The notes beneath the pieces were generated by a model. That model did not search any database. It was not told the origin of the DNA and worked only from the letters and a program-made list of their open reading frames with translations. Made by a program: the position numbers and the translations under genes. From Bactrocera neohumeralis (lineage: Eukaryota; Arthropoda; Insecta; Diptera; Tephritidae), in contig NW_026089661.1 of NCBI RefSeq assembly GCF_024586455.1, positions 17,374 to 81,373 on the forward strand: a stretch of 64,000 nt of DNA, given 5' to 3'. Below, piece by piece: positions 45,559 through 56,180 of this stretch; position 1 is the stretch's first letter, and the number at the start of each line of letters is the position of its first letter.

Positions 45559-45589
45559 AGGTCGCTGGTTCATCCGGCTCGAAGGACCA
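45553..45589 (-). promoter_or_regulatory. Extended primer-binding region matching the tRNA-Tyr 3' half
   Basis: The plus strand of 45553-45589 matches, from memory of fly tRNA-Tyr, nucleotide 38 through the terminal CCA (pieces ATCCATAGGTCGCTGGTTC and ATCCGGCTCGAAGGACCA). Two A's are missing between the pieces, in the T-loop where m1A58 sits. Primer sites are normally 12-18 nt, so most of this match is extra. The gag ATG (45556-45558 on the minus strand) falls inside it. Confidence 0.75.
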
Positions 45590-45874
45590 TGTTTTATTGT
45601 GTTAATAGCTAAGCACTTTAAGGTTTCGCGGCACTTACCTTGGATGAAAAAAAAATTATTATACGCAACGGAAAAGCGAATGAGCGGAGGAACTTAGGCG
45701 ATGCTTACGTGTTCGTATCGAAAATGCGAAAGAGGCCGGTGCCTTGTCCGTCCGTCCCTTTTGTTCCATTTTTTTTTTGGTATGTTGAAATGGTGATGTT
45801 GTAGTATTAGTGTGCGTGTGATGTGGTGTGTAGGTAAGGTATGATGGTGAATGATGAGGTGGTGTATATTGATT
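45590..45874 (-). repeat. 5' LTR of the BEL element
   Basis: On the minus strand ends ...AATAAAACA immediately before the primer site. The outer edge touches GACTC. Confidence 0.85.
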
Positions 45875-45879
45875 GACTC

Positions 45880-46150
45880 GTTAACTGTGTTGGGTAAGCT
45901 GGACAGCTTAAAGTTGTTCTTTGAGCAATTACTTTTTCTAGGTGATTTGCAAAAAAATTAGCCTTTTCATCGTCACTTCCAGCATATTTTCACCCATGTC
46001 CCGTATAGGCATGTTGGTGGCTTCATGGACTTTTGGGCTTTCCAAAGGGAATTTTGTTTGTTTGAATTTGGACACAGCTTCTTTATATACATTTCGGTGT
46101 TGAATTCTTCCTCACGATTAAGGGCTTTTTTAATTTATGATGCTTTGAAT
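45880..46150 (-). pseudogene. Jockey-like LINE ORF2, part upstream of the BEL insertion
   Basis: Reading leftward: LNREEEFNTEMYIKKLCPNS, then NSLWKAQKSMKPPTCLYGTW, then KANFFANHLEKVIAQRTTLS up to the GACTC site. The text resumes at 39222 after the BEL element, which proves that BEL jumped into this LINE. Confidence 0.8.
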
Positions 46151-46970
46151 CCATATATATTTTGTTTAATTCTTGGATATATTGATATTTACCTGGGAAC
46201 AGGAATCTAGCAGTGCTGTACCCAATCTCTAGGTCCCCGATGCATCGCGAACGAAAATTTTTGCAGTTGTAACAATAAATTATTCATGTGGATATGAGCG
46301 CCTGCTTGTCGTAGAGAAAACTGTGGTGTTGTCGGGCACGAACATTGCACCTGTGTGATGATGGGCAATCGGCTACATGATGTCCCTTCGACAGTCAATT
46401 GATGCAAAGTCCAATTTTTTCTGCATGGTCGAATGGTTGAGTGATGTTATCGACTTAAAGCGTTCACAAAATAAAAACCTTATGGATATTACTGGAGCAA
46501 GAAAACGTATATTCTTTGTTTGACTCCTTGATTTCAGAGTGGATTATTTGTTAGCACATTGAGCTAACGAAGTACTAGCATGTGGGTTATCCAGTGAATC
46601 CAGACATTGACAGAGTTTTTATAAAATTGTTATGCAAACTTCTCACGATGGCAGCGTTCAGAAATCTAGTGACTCTTTCCACCTTTTTTAAATAAATTGG
46701 CATAGCTTGTTAAATTTGCCTATCACTACCAAGTGATGACAAGGAGCCATAAATAGCTGAAGTCTTATGAATTAAACTTCTTAGCTGAATGTCATTTTGT
46801 TTCATAACTTCTGGTAAATCAAATAATTTATTCCTTTAAAAAAATGAGTATTTTATTGTCATACCGTGCCTTCAACCGTTCTAACGCCTTTGAACAATTT
46901 TCATTTATTACCTGAAACGCATTTACAGTTTCAGCGGTTGAATTCAATACTTGTTAAATTAAACTTGCGT
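46150..46970 (-). pseudogene. Second BEL-Pao fragment: gag and protease pieces
   Basis: Minus-strand pieces NENCSKALERLKARYDNKIL, LPEVMKQNDIQLRSLIHKTS and AIYGSLSSLGSDRQ belong to BEL gag. Further left come a damaged HH knuckle, then TAKIFVRDASGT and LLDSCSQVNI, the start of the A17 protease. Frameshifts and stops are numerous. It abuts the Jockey-like LINE near 46150. Confidence 0.7.
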
Positions 46971-47119
46971 TCAATTATTTGCATAGGTGATAAATATATA
47001 TTCAAATATGGCTCCAAAATGCCTTAACGTCTAAAGACATTGCAGAACAGGATTTTGCATGTGCTTTATAGCAACTTCAGAAATTATTTCAAATAATAAT
47101 AATTCTATTTCTAAAAATG
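46971..47119. other. Short unassigned AT-rich link
   Basis: Nothing recognised between the BEL fragment and the RTE fragment. Confidence 0.4.
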
Positions 47120-47962
47120 TATACAATACCAATGCCCAACTGGTTGAAGCCCTCGCCAAAAAAAGGCTGACATCACCGTCGTCCAAAAAAGGAAATAAAC
47201 GGAACAACGGCGGAAAGGTTCTTACGAAATTTACTACAGCGGCCACAAAAATCTAATTTAGACAAAAAAAGAAAGATGCCGAAATGCGTGAGTATAAATA
47301 GCTTGAGAACCTGGCCGACAGGAGTACTGCTCGAAAAAAGAACAGAAGGGTTCAAGACCGGAGCATACTCCTAAAGGTCTCAAAGTCGTGGTGTTCAGAG
47401 CATATTGAAGTTAGGGGGGGAAACACTTCAAAGGTCTGCTCAATGGAAGTGAAAGTATAACACCTACAGATGGCGAACCCAATTCTCAACGTTCCTCCCA
47501 ACACACCACTTCCTCGTCGATTTTAAAGCCTTATTCTGTAGCACGAAATGGAACTGTCTCTTTTCCGCTACATCTTATCTTGATACCTCGCTAAGCTAAT
47601 ACGACTGTGTAAGCTCACGTTGGGTAACACTAACAGCCTTATCAGGATCGGGAAAGAGCTCTCCGAGCCGTTCGGTACCAAATTACTCTATCGTGTGACA
47701 TCTTTAATCTATTGTTGGAGAAAATAATACGAGCGCCAGAGCTTAATAGAGAAGGTACAATCTTCTATAGGAGTGTACAGATGCTGGTGGATGCCGAAGG
47801 TATAGATAAAATTGGCCTCAAGAATCGCGCCGTTAGTTCTGCTTTCTCCAGAAGCAAATGGCTCTGGTAGTGAACGAGGACAAAACGAAAAATATCCTGT
47901 CTTCAAACAAATAGTCGTCGCACTCGAGACTTGGCTCGCACGTCACTGTGGACAACTGTCAA
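47120..47962 (+). pseudogene. Decayed RTE-clade LINE fragment
   Basis: Pieces of the RTE polyprotein in order: endonuclease start (QLVEALAKKRLTSPSSKKGN), the linker (KKDAEMREYK), the RT palm (SEPFGTKLLYRV near 47675) and the region just after it up to 47962. Strongly shortened and frameshifted. Confidence 0.7.
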
Positions 47963-48345
47963 TGTGTTTTACGTGGGATCCTGCTTATGAAAAGCTTAAC
48001 TCCACGGTGCTCAAAAGCACAACGGATCAATACAATGCGTCGATCAGCGCCCTGAAAATTGGGTAAGGATTTTCAGTACCAATTGGCAGTGCGGTAAGGA
48101 CACACTAACCACCTTGGTAGGGCTCGAGGCCCATCTAAAACCTCTGCGTCCGGTGTGTTTTACGTGGGCACCTGCTGACGACAGCCTTACTCCACGGCGC
48201 TCAAAAGCACAGCGGATCAAATCAATGCGTTGATCAGCGCCCTGAGAATGCAAAGCATTTTCAGTACCAATTGGCAGTGTGGAATGGACACACTAACCAC
48301 CTTGGTAGGGTTCGAGGCCCATCTAAAACCTCTGCCGTGCTTTGG
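47963..48345. repeat. Tandem duplication in the R1-type LINE 3' UTR
   Basis: Two copies, starting TGTGTTTTACGTGGG at 47963 and 48154 (period 191 bp), about 90% alike by eye. Both contain CACTAACCACCTTGGTAGGG. Confidence 0.85.
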
Positions 48346-48640
48346 GTCCGGCACCCGGTTGCAATGCAACTCCACATTCAACTGACAAAGTCAGTTCTTC
48401 CCGCGATTTGGGTTTTAACCACAACCACCACGATACTCCCCGAGGGGCCAGTCCGCACGAGCAGGTTGGAGCGAACTCCAAGGGCTCCTGCTCCCCGTGG
48501 TACCAGAATTAAGTCTCCGGTCAGACCTCGTAGCCGAAACTACTACCAGTTGAGCTTCCATACGGCTCTGGACTGGTGGCCAGGGGTTGGACCCCATACA
48601 CACATCCCTTACACACACCAATCATACAGAAACTAAAACC

Positions 48641-51600
48641 CTAATTTCCAGCTAACCGCCTTCGCCGCTTAAATAATTCACGCGCATACGACCCTAGCTG
48701 TTCGGTATTCCGACTAGTGGAGATCACACCACTAACATCTAATCGTCCATCAGTCCAGCTAATCCCCATACCACCCAGATCCCTAATGTCCGAGTACATC
48801 GGGCACTCCGCAATTAAATGCGACCAGTTTTCTAAAACTGCCCCACAAAAACACCCCGACGTATCCGAAAGGTGCCTCTGATGCAAAAATGCATTCAGAG
48901 GCCCATGCCTCGTAAGAAGGAAACCCAGACTCAGACAGAATCTGAAGTCTGGGTTATCCACAACGAACCCCACGTCCCGAATGTACTCGTACGTCACTCG
49001 GCCGTTAGGACTATTGTCCCAACGTTCTTGCCACCTACACCTAACCCTATCATCTAGGAGCCTCTTGCTCCCTAGATATCCCTCCCTCTCCACATCATCG
49101 TCGGAAATCCAGTCATTCCGCAGCAATGACACACTCAAGCCCCTTCTTAACCTGAATGCAACAGCACGCTGTATGACAATCAGGTCAAGAGGGGGTGCAC
49201 CTAACAAAACCTGCATCGCATCCGTTGAGACGGTGCGACATACAGGCAAACATGCAAGCATCATGCAACGCTGGATTGAGAGGAGTTTTTGAGAACCCCA
49301 GACAGTCGTGGCTGTCTCCCACCATACAGGGGCTCCATAAGTGGCACAGGCCACAAACAAGCCACGATATATGGTGCGGACAGCACGACGTCCGAGACCC
49401 CAATCGCTCCTCAAAATCCGTCGTATTTTGCCTACAGTTGCCTGCAGTCGCTCCTTCACTTTCGCCAAGTGTGGAGTAAAACACATCCTTTCACTCATGG
49501 TCAGTCCCAGATATTTGACTTGCGTCACGTATCTGATGCTGACCCCATTCACACGGACAATCGGTGGACGACCCGATGACAATCTACCTTTCAGCAGCAT
49601 TGCCACCGTTTTGTCCATCGATATGTCGACCCCCACACCTAAACCCCAAGAATTAACGCAAGAATTAACGATCTCTAAGAGATCTCCTCCCGCCCGTTCT
49701 AACTCCGCTCTCGAGCGACCTTCAACCATAAGAAGAAGGTCGTCCGCATACGCACAACATTTACAGAGTGGCTCGAGCTGCCCAAGCAGAGTGTCCATCA
49801 TAAGGTTCCAAATATATGGACCACAGATGGAACCCTGCGGGCAGCCTCGAACAACTCCGATCTCCACACTCCCATTCATGCCGACAAGAGAGGCCTTTCT
49901 GTCCGAAAAATAACTCCGCCAAAGAGTAATTTCCGGACAGCCAAGCTCCTCCAGCCGTTGCACCACTCGATCCCAGCTTAGGTAATCAAACGCCCCCTTG
50001 AAGTCAACAAATATGCCAAGGACATATTTGTTGACATTCTCCCTAACAACATTCTGAACTAAGAACCACGCATCCTCTATACTGCGTCCTTTCCTGAACC
50101 CAAACTGCCTATCCGACCACATACCCCGCGTTAGCTCCTGAAGCCGTTCCACCATGACTCCTTTCCAGCACTTTTCCAAGTACTGGAAGGAGACTGATGC
50201 CCCGATAAGATCGAGGATCGCTCCTGACCTTATCAGGGGACTTCAGGAGAGGAACAACCCTAGCACTTTTCCACTCGCGTGGAAAATATCCCTCCCAGAC
50301 GCACTTATCATAAATGGCCTCCAGGTATTCCGGAATGAACTTCCATAAGCTTTTACACATCTCACCGTTCAAACCATCAAAACCTGGGGACCGTTTAGAC
50401 CTAACCAGGCCAAAGGCGTACCCCAACTCCCCATCATCTAATGGAGGGACAGGCACCTCTTGTGCTTGAGGTACCTGCACCTCCGACCTAGGAAAGAACG
50501 CACCTAACAGAACCCCCGCACACTCTCTCCACGACGACAACAGAGTGTCACCGACGCGAAGAGAGGTGATATCTTCCCTCCTACGACCCCGGCAGATCCT
50601 ATAGACCTGACCCCAGGGGTCGTTCCTATTCTCTCCCACAAAGCTCCTCCACTCTTCCTCTTTGCTTTTCACCAGCATCTCCTTGTATTCCCTATCCGCA
50701 CAACTAAATTCATACCTAAGCTGGGACAGCCTATCAGAATTGGACCGTCGGGCGCGTTGAAACTTTCGCCTCAATCGCCTGACAGTCCTCCTCTTCAAGG
50801 TCAGCTCACGCGTCCACCACTTGATTTTACTAACCTTAGAACAGTCATACCTACGAAAAACCCTATCATTCACCCCCCAGACTACCTCATAGAGACGAGC
50901 AATTTGCTCGTCCACCCCCAACTCCTCAAACTCACTAAGCGGTATACAAGATACCGCTTCCCTAACCGAGAGTCCATATTGGTTCCAGTCAGTACCAGAG
51001 GTACGCCATCGCCGCAATGGACTCTCATAAGGCGAGGGAGGGGATCGAGGGGTAACCATAATTTGAATCAAATTATGATCACTCAATCCCCACCCCCCCT
51101 AACCTCCCAGCTAACACTAAAAGCCCTACTTGCTGCCTCGTTCATAAGCGTCACGTCAATGTCACTTACGCCCCCAGGCCCTTCAAACGTATACCATTCA
51201 CTCGGCTCATTCAAAATGTGGAGGCTTTTAGCCACCACCCATTCACTTAATGCCTCGCCTCGACTGTGGCTTTGGTATCCAGACGAATGCCGGGATACCT
51301 TGCTAAACCACATCGAGGACGAGGCATTCGCATCCAGCCCTAGGATAAATGGACTGCTACTCGCAAGTAGTAGCAGCTTATCCATGTAGCCCAGGTAGGG
51401 CTCTAGGGGCTCGCTATATTTACAATAAATACTAGCTACAATCATCCTACCGAACTCCCCTTCTAAAGCTACACATATACCCAGTTGTGAAGAATCCACA
51501 ACTACGCAATCGTAGCGTGGATTATTCACAACTATTGCAGCGTTAGCTCTAAGGTCAGTGAAGACCTTAAAACCCCCAGGAAGACCCCGAACCACACCAT

Positions 51601-51718
51601 TGGTGGCGTAGGGCTCCTGGAGTAGAGCAATACTGCACCCATCCTCTACCATACAACCCCCCAACTCACACATCACGGCATAAGAGCCCTGACAGTTAAG
51701 CTGGATGATCCCACCCAT
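48641..51718 (-). pseudogene. R1-type ORF2: endonuclease and reverse transcriptase
   Basis: The first frame (51718-51083) is the endonuclease: IALLQEPYATNGVVRGLPGG with the Glu, LGLDANASSSMW and VSDIDVTL. A shift at 51083-51086 leads to SDHNLIQIMV and the pre-RT and finger region (SYRGISLLPVLGKVLE), ending 50109. The third frame (50179-48641) holds RQFGFRKGRSIEDAWFLVQN, GIFVDFKGAFDYLSWD, GCPQGSICGPYIWNLMMD, the catalytic CAYADDLLLM, and a C-terminal CFCGAVLENWSHLIAECPMY zinc motif. Two indels stop translation of the whole, so this copy is inactive. Confidence 0.9.
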
Positions 51719-53379
51719 CAGTGTCTGGCGAGGGCGCGCTCAACAAGGCCACAATATATAGGGCAGGCAGCTGACATCATCAGATGCCCAGCTGGTCTAC
51801 CCTTAAACTCACAGTTGCGACAATGAGGAGCATTGACGCAACTGGCAGCTTTGTGGCCTTCTTGGCCGCACCTCCGACAGACATCTGCTTTGGCCCTACA
51901 CTCAGCCACTCTATGGTCAAAACCCATACACCGGAAGCAGCCAGCGACGGGGCTGTCCGGTCGCACCCGGAAGTAAAACCACTTTATGTAGCAGCCACCT
52001 TTCTCCAAGAGGGCGGACATCAACTTGTCCGTACCCTCCAGGACGACGTTGGTGCTACCGTCAGCGGTCACCTTCCAGGGGCGACTGACCATCCTCACGT
52101 CAGTCCTCAGGGCTGCCGGGCTGAAGTCCTTGAGGTTCAGCTCAAGCAGATCCTCCATGAATTTCTCATGGGGGATCGCCGTATGAACCCCCTGGACCAC
52201 AACCCGACGACCCAACTTCCGGTTGACAGAGACGTCCAACCCCACCTCCCCGAATTTCTTGTTATTCGCAACTTTCTCCCTCTCAAGAATAGAGGGAGTG
52301 CGAATAACCGCCCCACCACCCTTAATCGGTCTAAGGTCATGGACCCTCACACCAAGTGAGGGACCCACCTCCTTGACCACCTTCTTTATAACCTCCTTAG
52401 AGGAAGTTGCAGGCCCCTTACTCCTCACCACGACCGACCAGGTCTCCACAGGCTTCGGCGTCACCGGTGTGATCGCATCCAGCACAGGTGCAGGAGGCGG
52501 AGGCATCGGTGCCGACGGAGCCGGCATTGACCTGCTCGGCGTCGAGGGGTGGCCCCCGCAACTTCCCTTAAGGGCATCTACCTGACCGCGAAGATGGGCA
52601 TTTTCGGTAATTACCGTCATCAGGAGCGCCTCATACTTTGAGGCAAGCTCCAACAGCCCCTTCGCGGTCTCCCTCTCAAAGCCCTTGGCCTCAAAGACCA
52701 GCTCATTGAGCTCCCCAGTTATACGCTTTGCAGCCGCCACATGGCTGACTGCCCCACCCCCAACAACAACAGCTCCCCTTGGAAGAGCCCGCGTTCCCTC
52801 TTTGTTGCCACTCGCGACACGAGTGACAACTTTCGCAGCGCCCTCCTTCGCGACGCCCACTCCTTTGCCCACCGTACTAGACGGAAGGGCAACGCTCCCA
52901 CTACCGCTACCTTCCTCGTTACGCGACGACCCCGTACGCGCAGCCGCTTTCACGGTGGTGGCCACTAAGGCACTCCCACCACAACACCCGCTCCCTCCCT
53001 CAACACCCCCTACGTTACGCGGCGACCCCGCACGCGCAACCACCTTCTCAGCGGAGGCCACGTTGGCACTCCCGCCACAACTCCCGCTCCCTCCCTCTGT
53101 ACCCCTTACGTTACGCGGCGACCCAGCACGCGTAACCACCTTCTCGACGGAGGCCACGGTGGCACTCCCGCCACAGCTCTCGCTCCCTCCCTCGCTTCCG
53201 TTCTCCTTACGCGGCGACCCCAAACGCGCCTTACTCCGCGGTGGAGACTTTACCGCTCCCGTCGTTTCCCCCTCGCCACCCGACGTGGAGTCATCCACGA
53301 CTGTGGAAGCGGCGGAATCTCCGCTTCCAGCGAGGACCTTCGTCCTCCTCTTCCGTCCTCTAGGCATCTCGCTCCCCAA
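51718..53379 (-). CDS. R1-type ORF1, gag-like protein with zinc knuckles
   Basis: 553 aa, uninterrupted. The basic start (MPRGRKRRTKVLAG; Met at 53379 or 53367) is followed by three to four ~31-residue repeats (GSPRNVRGTEGGSGSCGGSA type, residues ~50-160), a possible coiled coil (NELVFEAKGFERETAKGLLE), a Pro-rich linker, an RNA-binding-like domain (KVVKEVGPSLGVRVHDLRPI) and three CCHC knuckles near the C-terminus (CFRCMGFDHRVAEC, CRRCGQEGHKAASC, HCRNCEF...). The stop overlaps the ORF2 start as TGATG (51716-51720), as in R1-related LINEs where ORF2 is read by termination and re-initiation. Confidence 0.88.
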   Translation of the reverse strand: MGSEMPRGRKRRTKVLAGSGDSAASTVVDDSTSGGEGETTGAVKSPPRSKARLGSPRKENGSEGGSESCGGSATVASVEKVVTRAGSPRNVRGTEGGSGSCGGSANVASAEKVVARAGSPRNVGGVEGGSGCCGGSALVATTVKAAARTGSSRNEEGSGSGSVALPSSTVGKGVGVAKEGAAKVVTRVASGNKEGTRALPRGAVVVGGGAVSHVAAAKRITGELNELVFEAKGFERETAKGLLELASKYEALLMTVITENAHLRGQVDALKGSCGGHPSTPSRSMPAPSAPMPPPPAPVLDAITPVTPKPVETWSVVVRSKGPATSSKEVIKKVVKEVGPSLGVRVHDLRPIKGGGAVIRTPSILEREKVANNKKFGEVGLDVSVNRKLGRRVVVQGVHTAIPHEKFMEDLLELNLKDFSPAALRTDVRMVSRPWKVTADGSTNVVLEGTDKLMSALLEKGGCYIKWFYFRVRPDSPVAGCFRCMGFDHRVAECRAKADVCRRCGQEGHKAASCVNAPHCRNCEFKGRPAGHLMMSAACPIYCGLVERALARH

Positions 53380-54246
53380 ACTTACCGCTCAGTTGAACTG
53401 ATCCGCTGGCGTACCACTAGCGTAGAAGGCTCACGGACAGAGAAGATTCTGGAGCAGATGCTCTCCAGGTGCGCGCGTCTGGACGCGCCGAAAAGTGCGA
53501 CTCACGCAAGGGCCCGCTCAGTAACAGCGACCACCCAAGCGGTCGATTATAGCGTGCTCGCGGTGGCACAGCCCACAACCCCAACCAGTGGTCGGGTTAA
53601 GGCCACTCAATTGGCCGCCGGCCGGACAAAGTCCCCGTAACGGTCCGGAGTCGACCGATGTGGCGCTGAGCCGAATCGCACCGTGGGCTAAACGGTAGCG
53701 CTGTTACGACCGTTGGTCCTCACAGGAGCCGCAATCTCCAACACAGGACAGACGCTCGCCCCCTTTGGGCAATCCTGTCCAGATCTTCCTGACACTGAGC
53801 CAACTAACCGCCAGATGCTCAGCACAGAACTACTGGCCGGCAGTCCAGTCAGCAAGAATGCCAACAACACGGAGCTACACTGAAACCGTGCGAAGCTTCC
53901 GCCAATAACAACAACGTGGATGACCACGTTGTCCGTATATACAGTAGTAATTATAAAAATTACTTACCGCTACTCACAACGATTTGGCACACAAAAATTG
54001 CACAAAAATGTGTAACTGCACAAAACCACTCGCGGTCACCGACCCTCACTACTCGCAATCGCACCAACAATTCACCCGAACCGCTATGCACACGCGCCAG
54101 GCAATAACGGTGCCAACCAAAACGCGTAAACAAATACCCGCACAAAAGGGAATCGCAAAAAAAATCGCAAAAAATCACCGAGAAAAACACTTTGAAAAAC
54201 ACAACGATGCGCACGCACGTCTATCCGCGTCGACAGTCAAACGTAA

Positions 54247-54905
54247 GTTTTTTTGGAAAATGGGCGAGGCCCCGCCCCTACTAATTGTCATTTTTTGTAT
54301 ATATCGCAATCGGGAGGGGATATTTGGACGTACTATGGGCGAGCTATGTCAACTACAAACTCTACAGAGCCGTTTCCTTCAGGCATTTCCATAAACAGTT
54401 CAAAAATGGAAGAAATCGGATAATAATCACGCCCACCTCCCATACAAAGGTTATGTTGAAAATCACTAAAAGTGCGTTAACCGACTCACAAAAAACGTCA
54501 GAAACACTAAATTTTACGGAAGAAGTGGCAGAAGGATTGAAAATGGGCGTGGCGCCGCCCACTTATGGACCAAAAACCATATCTCAGAAACTACTGTACC
54601 GATTTCGATGAAATTCGGTATATAATATTTTCTTAACACCCTGATGACATGTACGAAATATGGGTGAAATCGGTTCACAACCACGCCTTTTTCCAATATA
54701 ACGCTATTTTGAAATCCACCTGATGCCTTCTCTGTATAATATATACATACATTAGGAACCAATGATGATAGCGGAATAAAACTTTACACAAATACGGTAT
54801 TTGAAAAATATGTAAACGACGGATAATGAAATCTCGATTATCACTTTATCATGCGAGAGTATAAAATGTTCGGTGACTCCCGAACTTAGCCCTTCCTTAC
54901 TTGTT
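54247..54905 (+). mobile_element. DINE-1-like element, copy C, 5' truncated and internally rearranged
   Basis: From 'ggaaaatgggcgaggccccg' to the hairpin GTTCGG/CCGAAC and the CTTACTTGTT end at 54905 it follows copies A and B. The first half is missing and a 'cgcaatcgggaggggatatt' piece is out of order. It abuts the 5' end of the R1-type LINE. Confidence 0.75.
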
Positions 54906-55034
54906 CATAATTAATTTCAAGCTTTTTACAGCTGATTTCCAATATATAGTATGAGAAGCGCTGATGATGATGTAGATTTACTATATATGTCTAGGTGCGT
55001 CACAGCATCGCATTGGGCATGTGGTTATCATTTA

Positions 55035-55957
55035 CAAGGTCTGTCGCAAAAGAAAAAGAACTTTTTAAATATAACTGTTTCTGGTGGCGCCACCTATTGG
55101 TGGGTATATGAAATAAAAAGTTTGATCTCTTGTTGACATTTCGTAAAAATTTTAAGACAATTGGATAACTACAATCGATGTTACCGATCAAAAAGTGACA
55201 GCAGCTTTTGGTCATCGGTCGTAAAATGCAAAGAGCAAATATTAAATTTTGTTTTAAACTTGGGAAAACGTTTACTGAAACATTTCAAATGATGAAAAAA
55301 GTGTATGGTGATCAGTGCCTAACCCTTAGTAATGTGCATGAGTGGTTTAAGCGATTCCAAGAAGGTCGTGAGGACCTCTGTGACGATCAGAAGTCGGTCG
55401 TCTTCAGAAGTCAAAAATAAAGACAATGCTGATTTGTTTTTACGATTTCGAGGGTATTGTACACCGAGAGTTCGTCCCACTTGGCCAAACGATTAATTCT
55501 GTGTTTTACCTTGGTGTTATGAAGCGTCTTCTGTCACGCATTCGTCGTGCTCGACCACAATACCGTGAGGCAGGGTCCTGGCGCCTGTTGCACGATAATG
55601 CGCCGTGTCACCGGTCGACGCTTGTCACTGATTTTTTGACAAAAAACTCCATATTAACCATTAATCACTCACTTTATCTGGCACCCTGTGATTTTTACTT
55701 ATTAAGAAAACTTCATTTGCCCATGAAAGGACACTGGTTTCAGGACATTTCAGCTATCCAAAAGGCGACGACCGATATTCTCAAGAGAATTCCGAAAAAT
55801 GACCTTAAACACTAATTTGAAATGCTAATTGACCGGGCTAAACTCTGTATCGAAGCACAAGGAAACTACTTTAAATAAAAAAAAAATATAACTTTTGAAA
55901 AATATTAATTTTTTGTTGTTTTTTTTAACAGTCCTGTTTCTTTTGCGACAGACCTTG
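55035..55957 (+). mobile_element. mariner element with perfect TIRs and internal deletion
   Basis: The 21-bp inverted repeats (CAAGGTCTGTCGCAAAAG...) at 55035-55055 and 55937-55957 are identical, and TA flanks each end. Total length is 923 bp against about 1.3 kb for a full element. The transposase is in two frames: the N-terminal DNA-binding part (55208-55420) and the C-terminal catalytic part (55426-55815). Perfect TIRs suggest it could still be mobilised by a related enzyme. Confidence 0.9.
55208..55815 (+). pseudogene. mariner transposase, middle deleted
   Basis: The first frame has FCFKLGKTFTETFQMMKKVY and NVHEWFKRFQEGREDLCDD, the helix-turn-helix domain. The second reads HREFVPLGQTINSVFYLGVM, then WRLLHDNAPCHRSTLVTDFL (second Asp) and LYLAPCDFYLL (third Asp, about 31 residues later, a little short of the usual 34). 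The first catalytic Asp and the linker region are gone, so no active enzyme is made. Confidence 0.88.
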
Positions 55958-56180
55958 TAAGCTTAATTTTTGAGTTTTCCTATAAACTTGAAAATTATTA
56001 AACATGCACGGGATGGTTTTTCCAACGAGATATAATATTGAGATGTGTATGCACTTTGGATAATAATTTGGGAATAACGCATATCTCAAGTCGTGGTAGA
56101 CTAGGAGTTTCTAGAGGGGCCAGTTTTGCTTTTGCTACTAGTAATTGGCTTGTGGTCGCGTTATCGCTTTGTGTGTGCAC

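Larger units (their letters stand above)
39223..45874 (-). mobile_element. BEL-Pao LTR retrotransposon with target duplication GACTC
   Basis: Direct LTRs (39223-39481 and 45590-45874) flank gag (44473-45558), protease-RT (42773-44459), RNase H and A17-type regions (41597-42772) and integrase (40397-41485), in BEL-Pao order on the minus strand. GACTC occurs just outside both LTRs (39218-39222, 45875-45879), the 5-bp duplication expected for this group. A further zinc-knuckle ORF (39561-40100) lies between integrase and the 3' LTR. Frameshifts and stops in gag and RT show this copy is not autonomous. Confidence 0.9.
47963..54245 (-). mobile_element. R1-clade LINE, nearly complete
   Basis: On the minus strand: 5' UTR (53380-54245), ORF1 (51718-53379), ORF2 (48641-51718, two frameshifts) and a 3' UTR (47963-48640) containing a 191-bp tandem duplication. 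Endonuclease and RT blocks are of R1 type. ORF1 and ORF2 overlap as TGATG. The element is GC-richer than its surroundings. No clear target duplication is seen because the right flank is rearranged. Confidence 0.88.

Noticed and set aside
45553..45589. tRNA-Tyr gene
   Set aside because: Only the 3' half is present, with a gap in the T-loop, at the primer-site position of a BEL element; not a tRNA gene.
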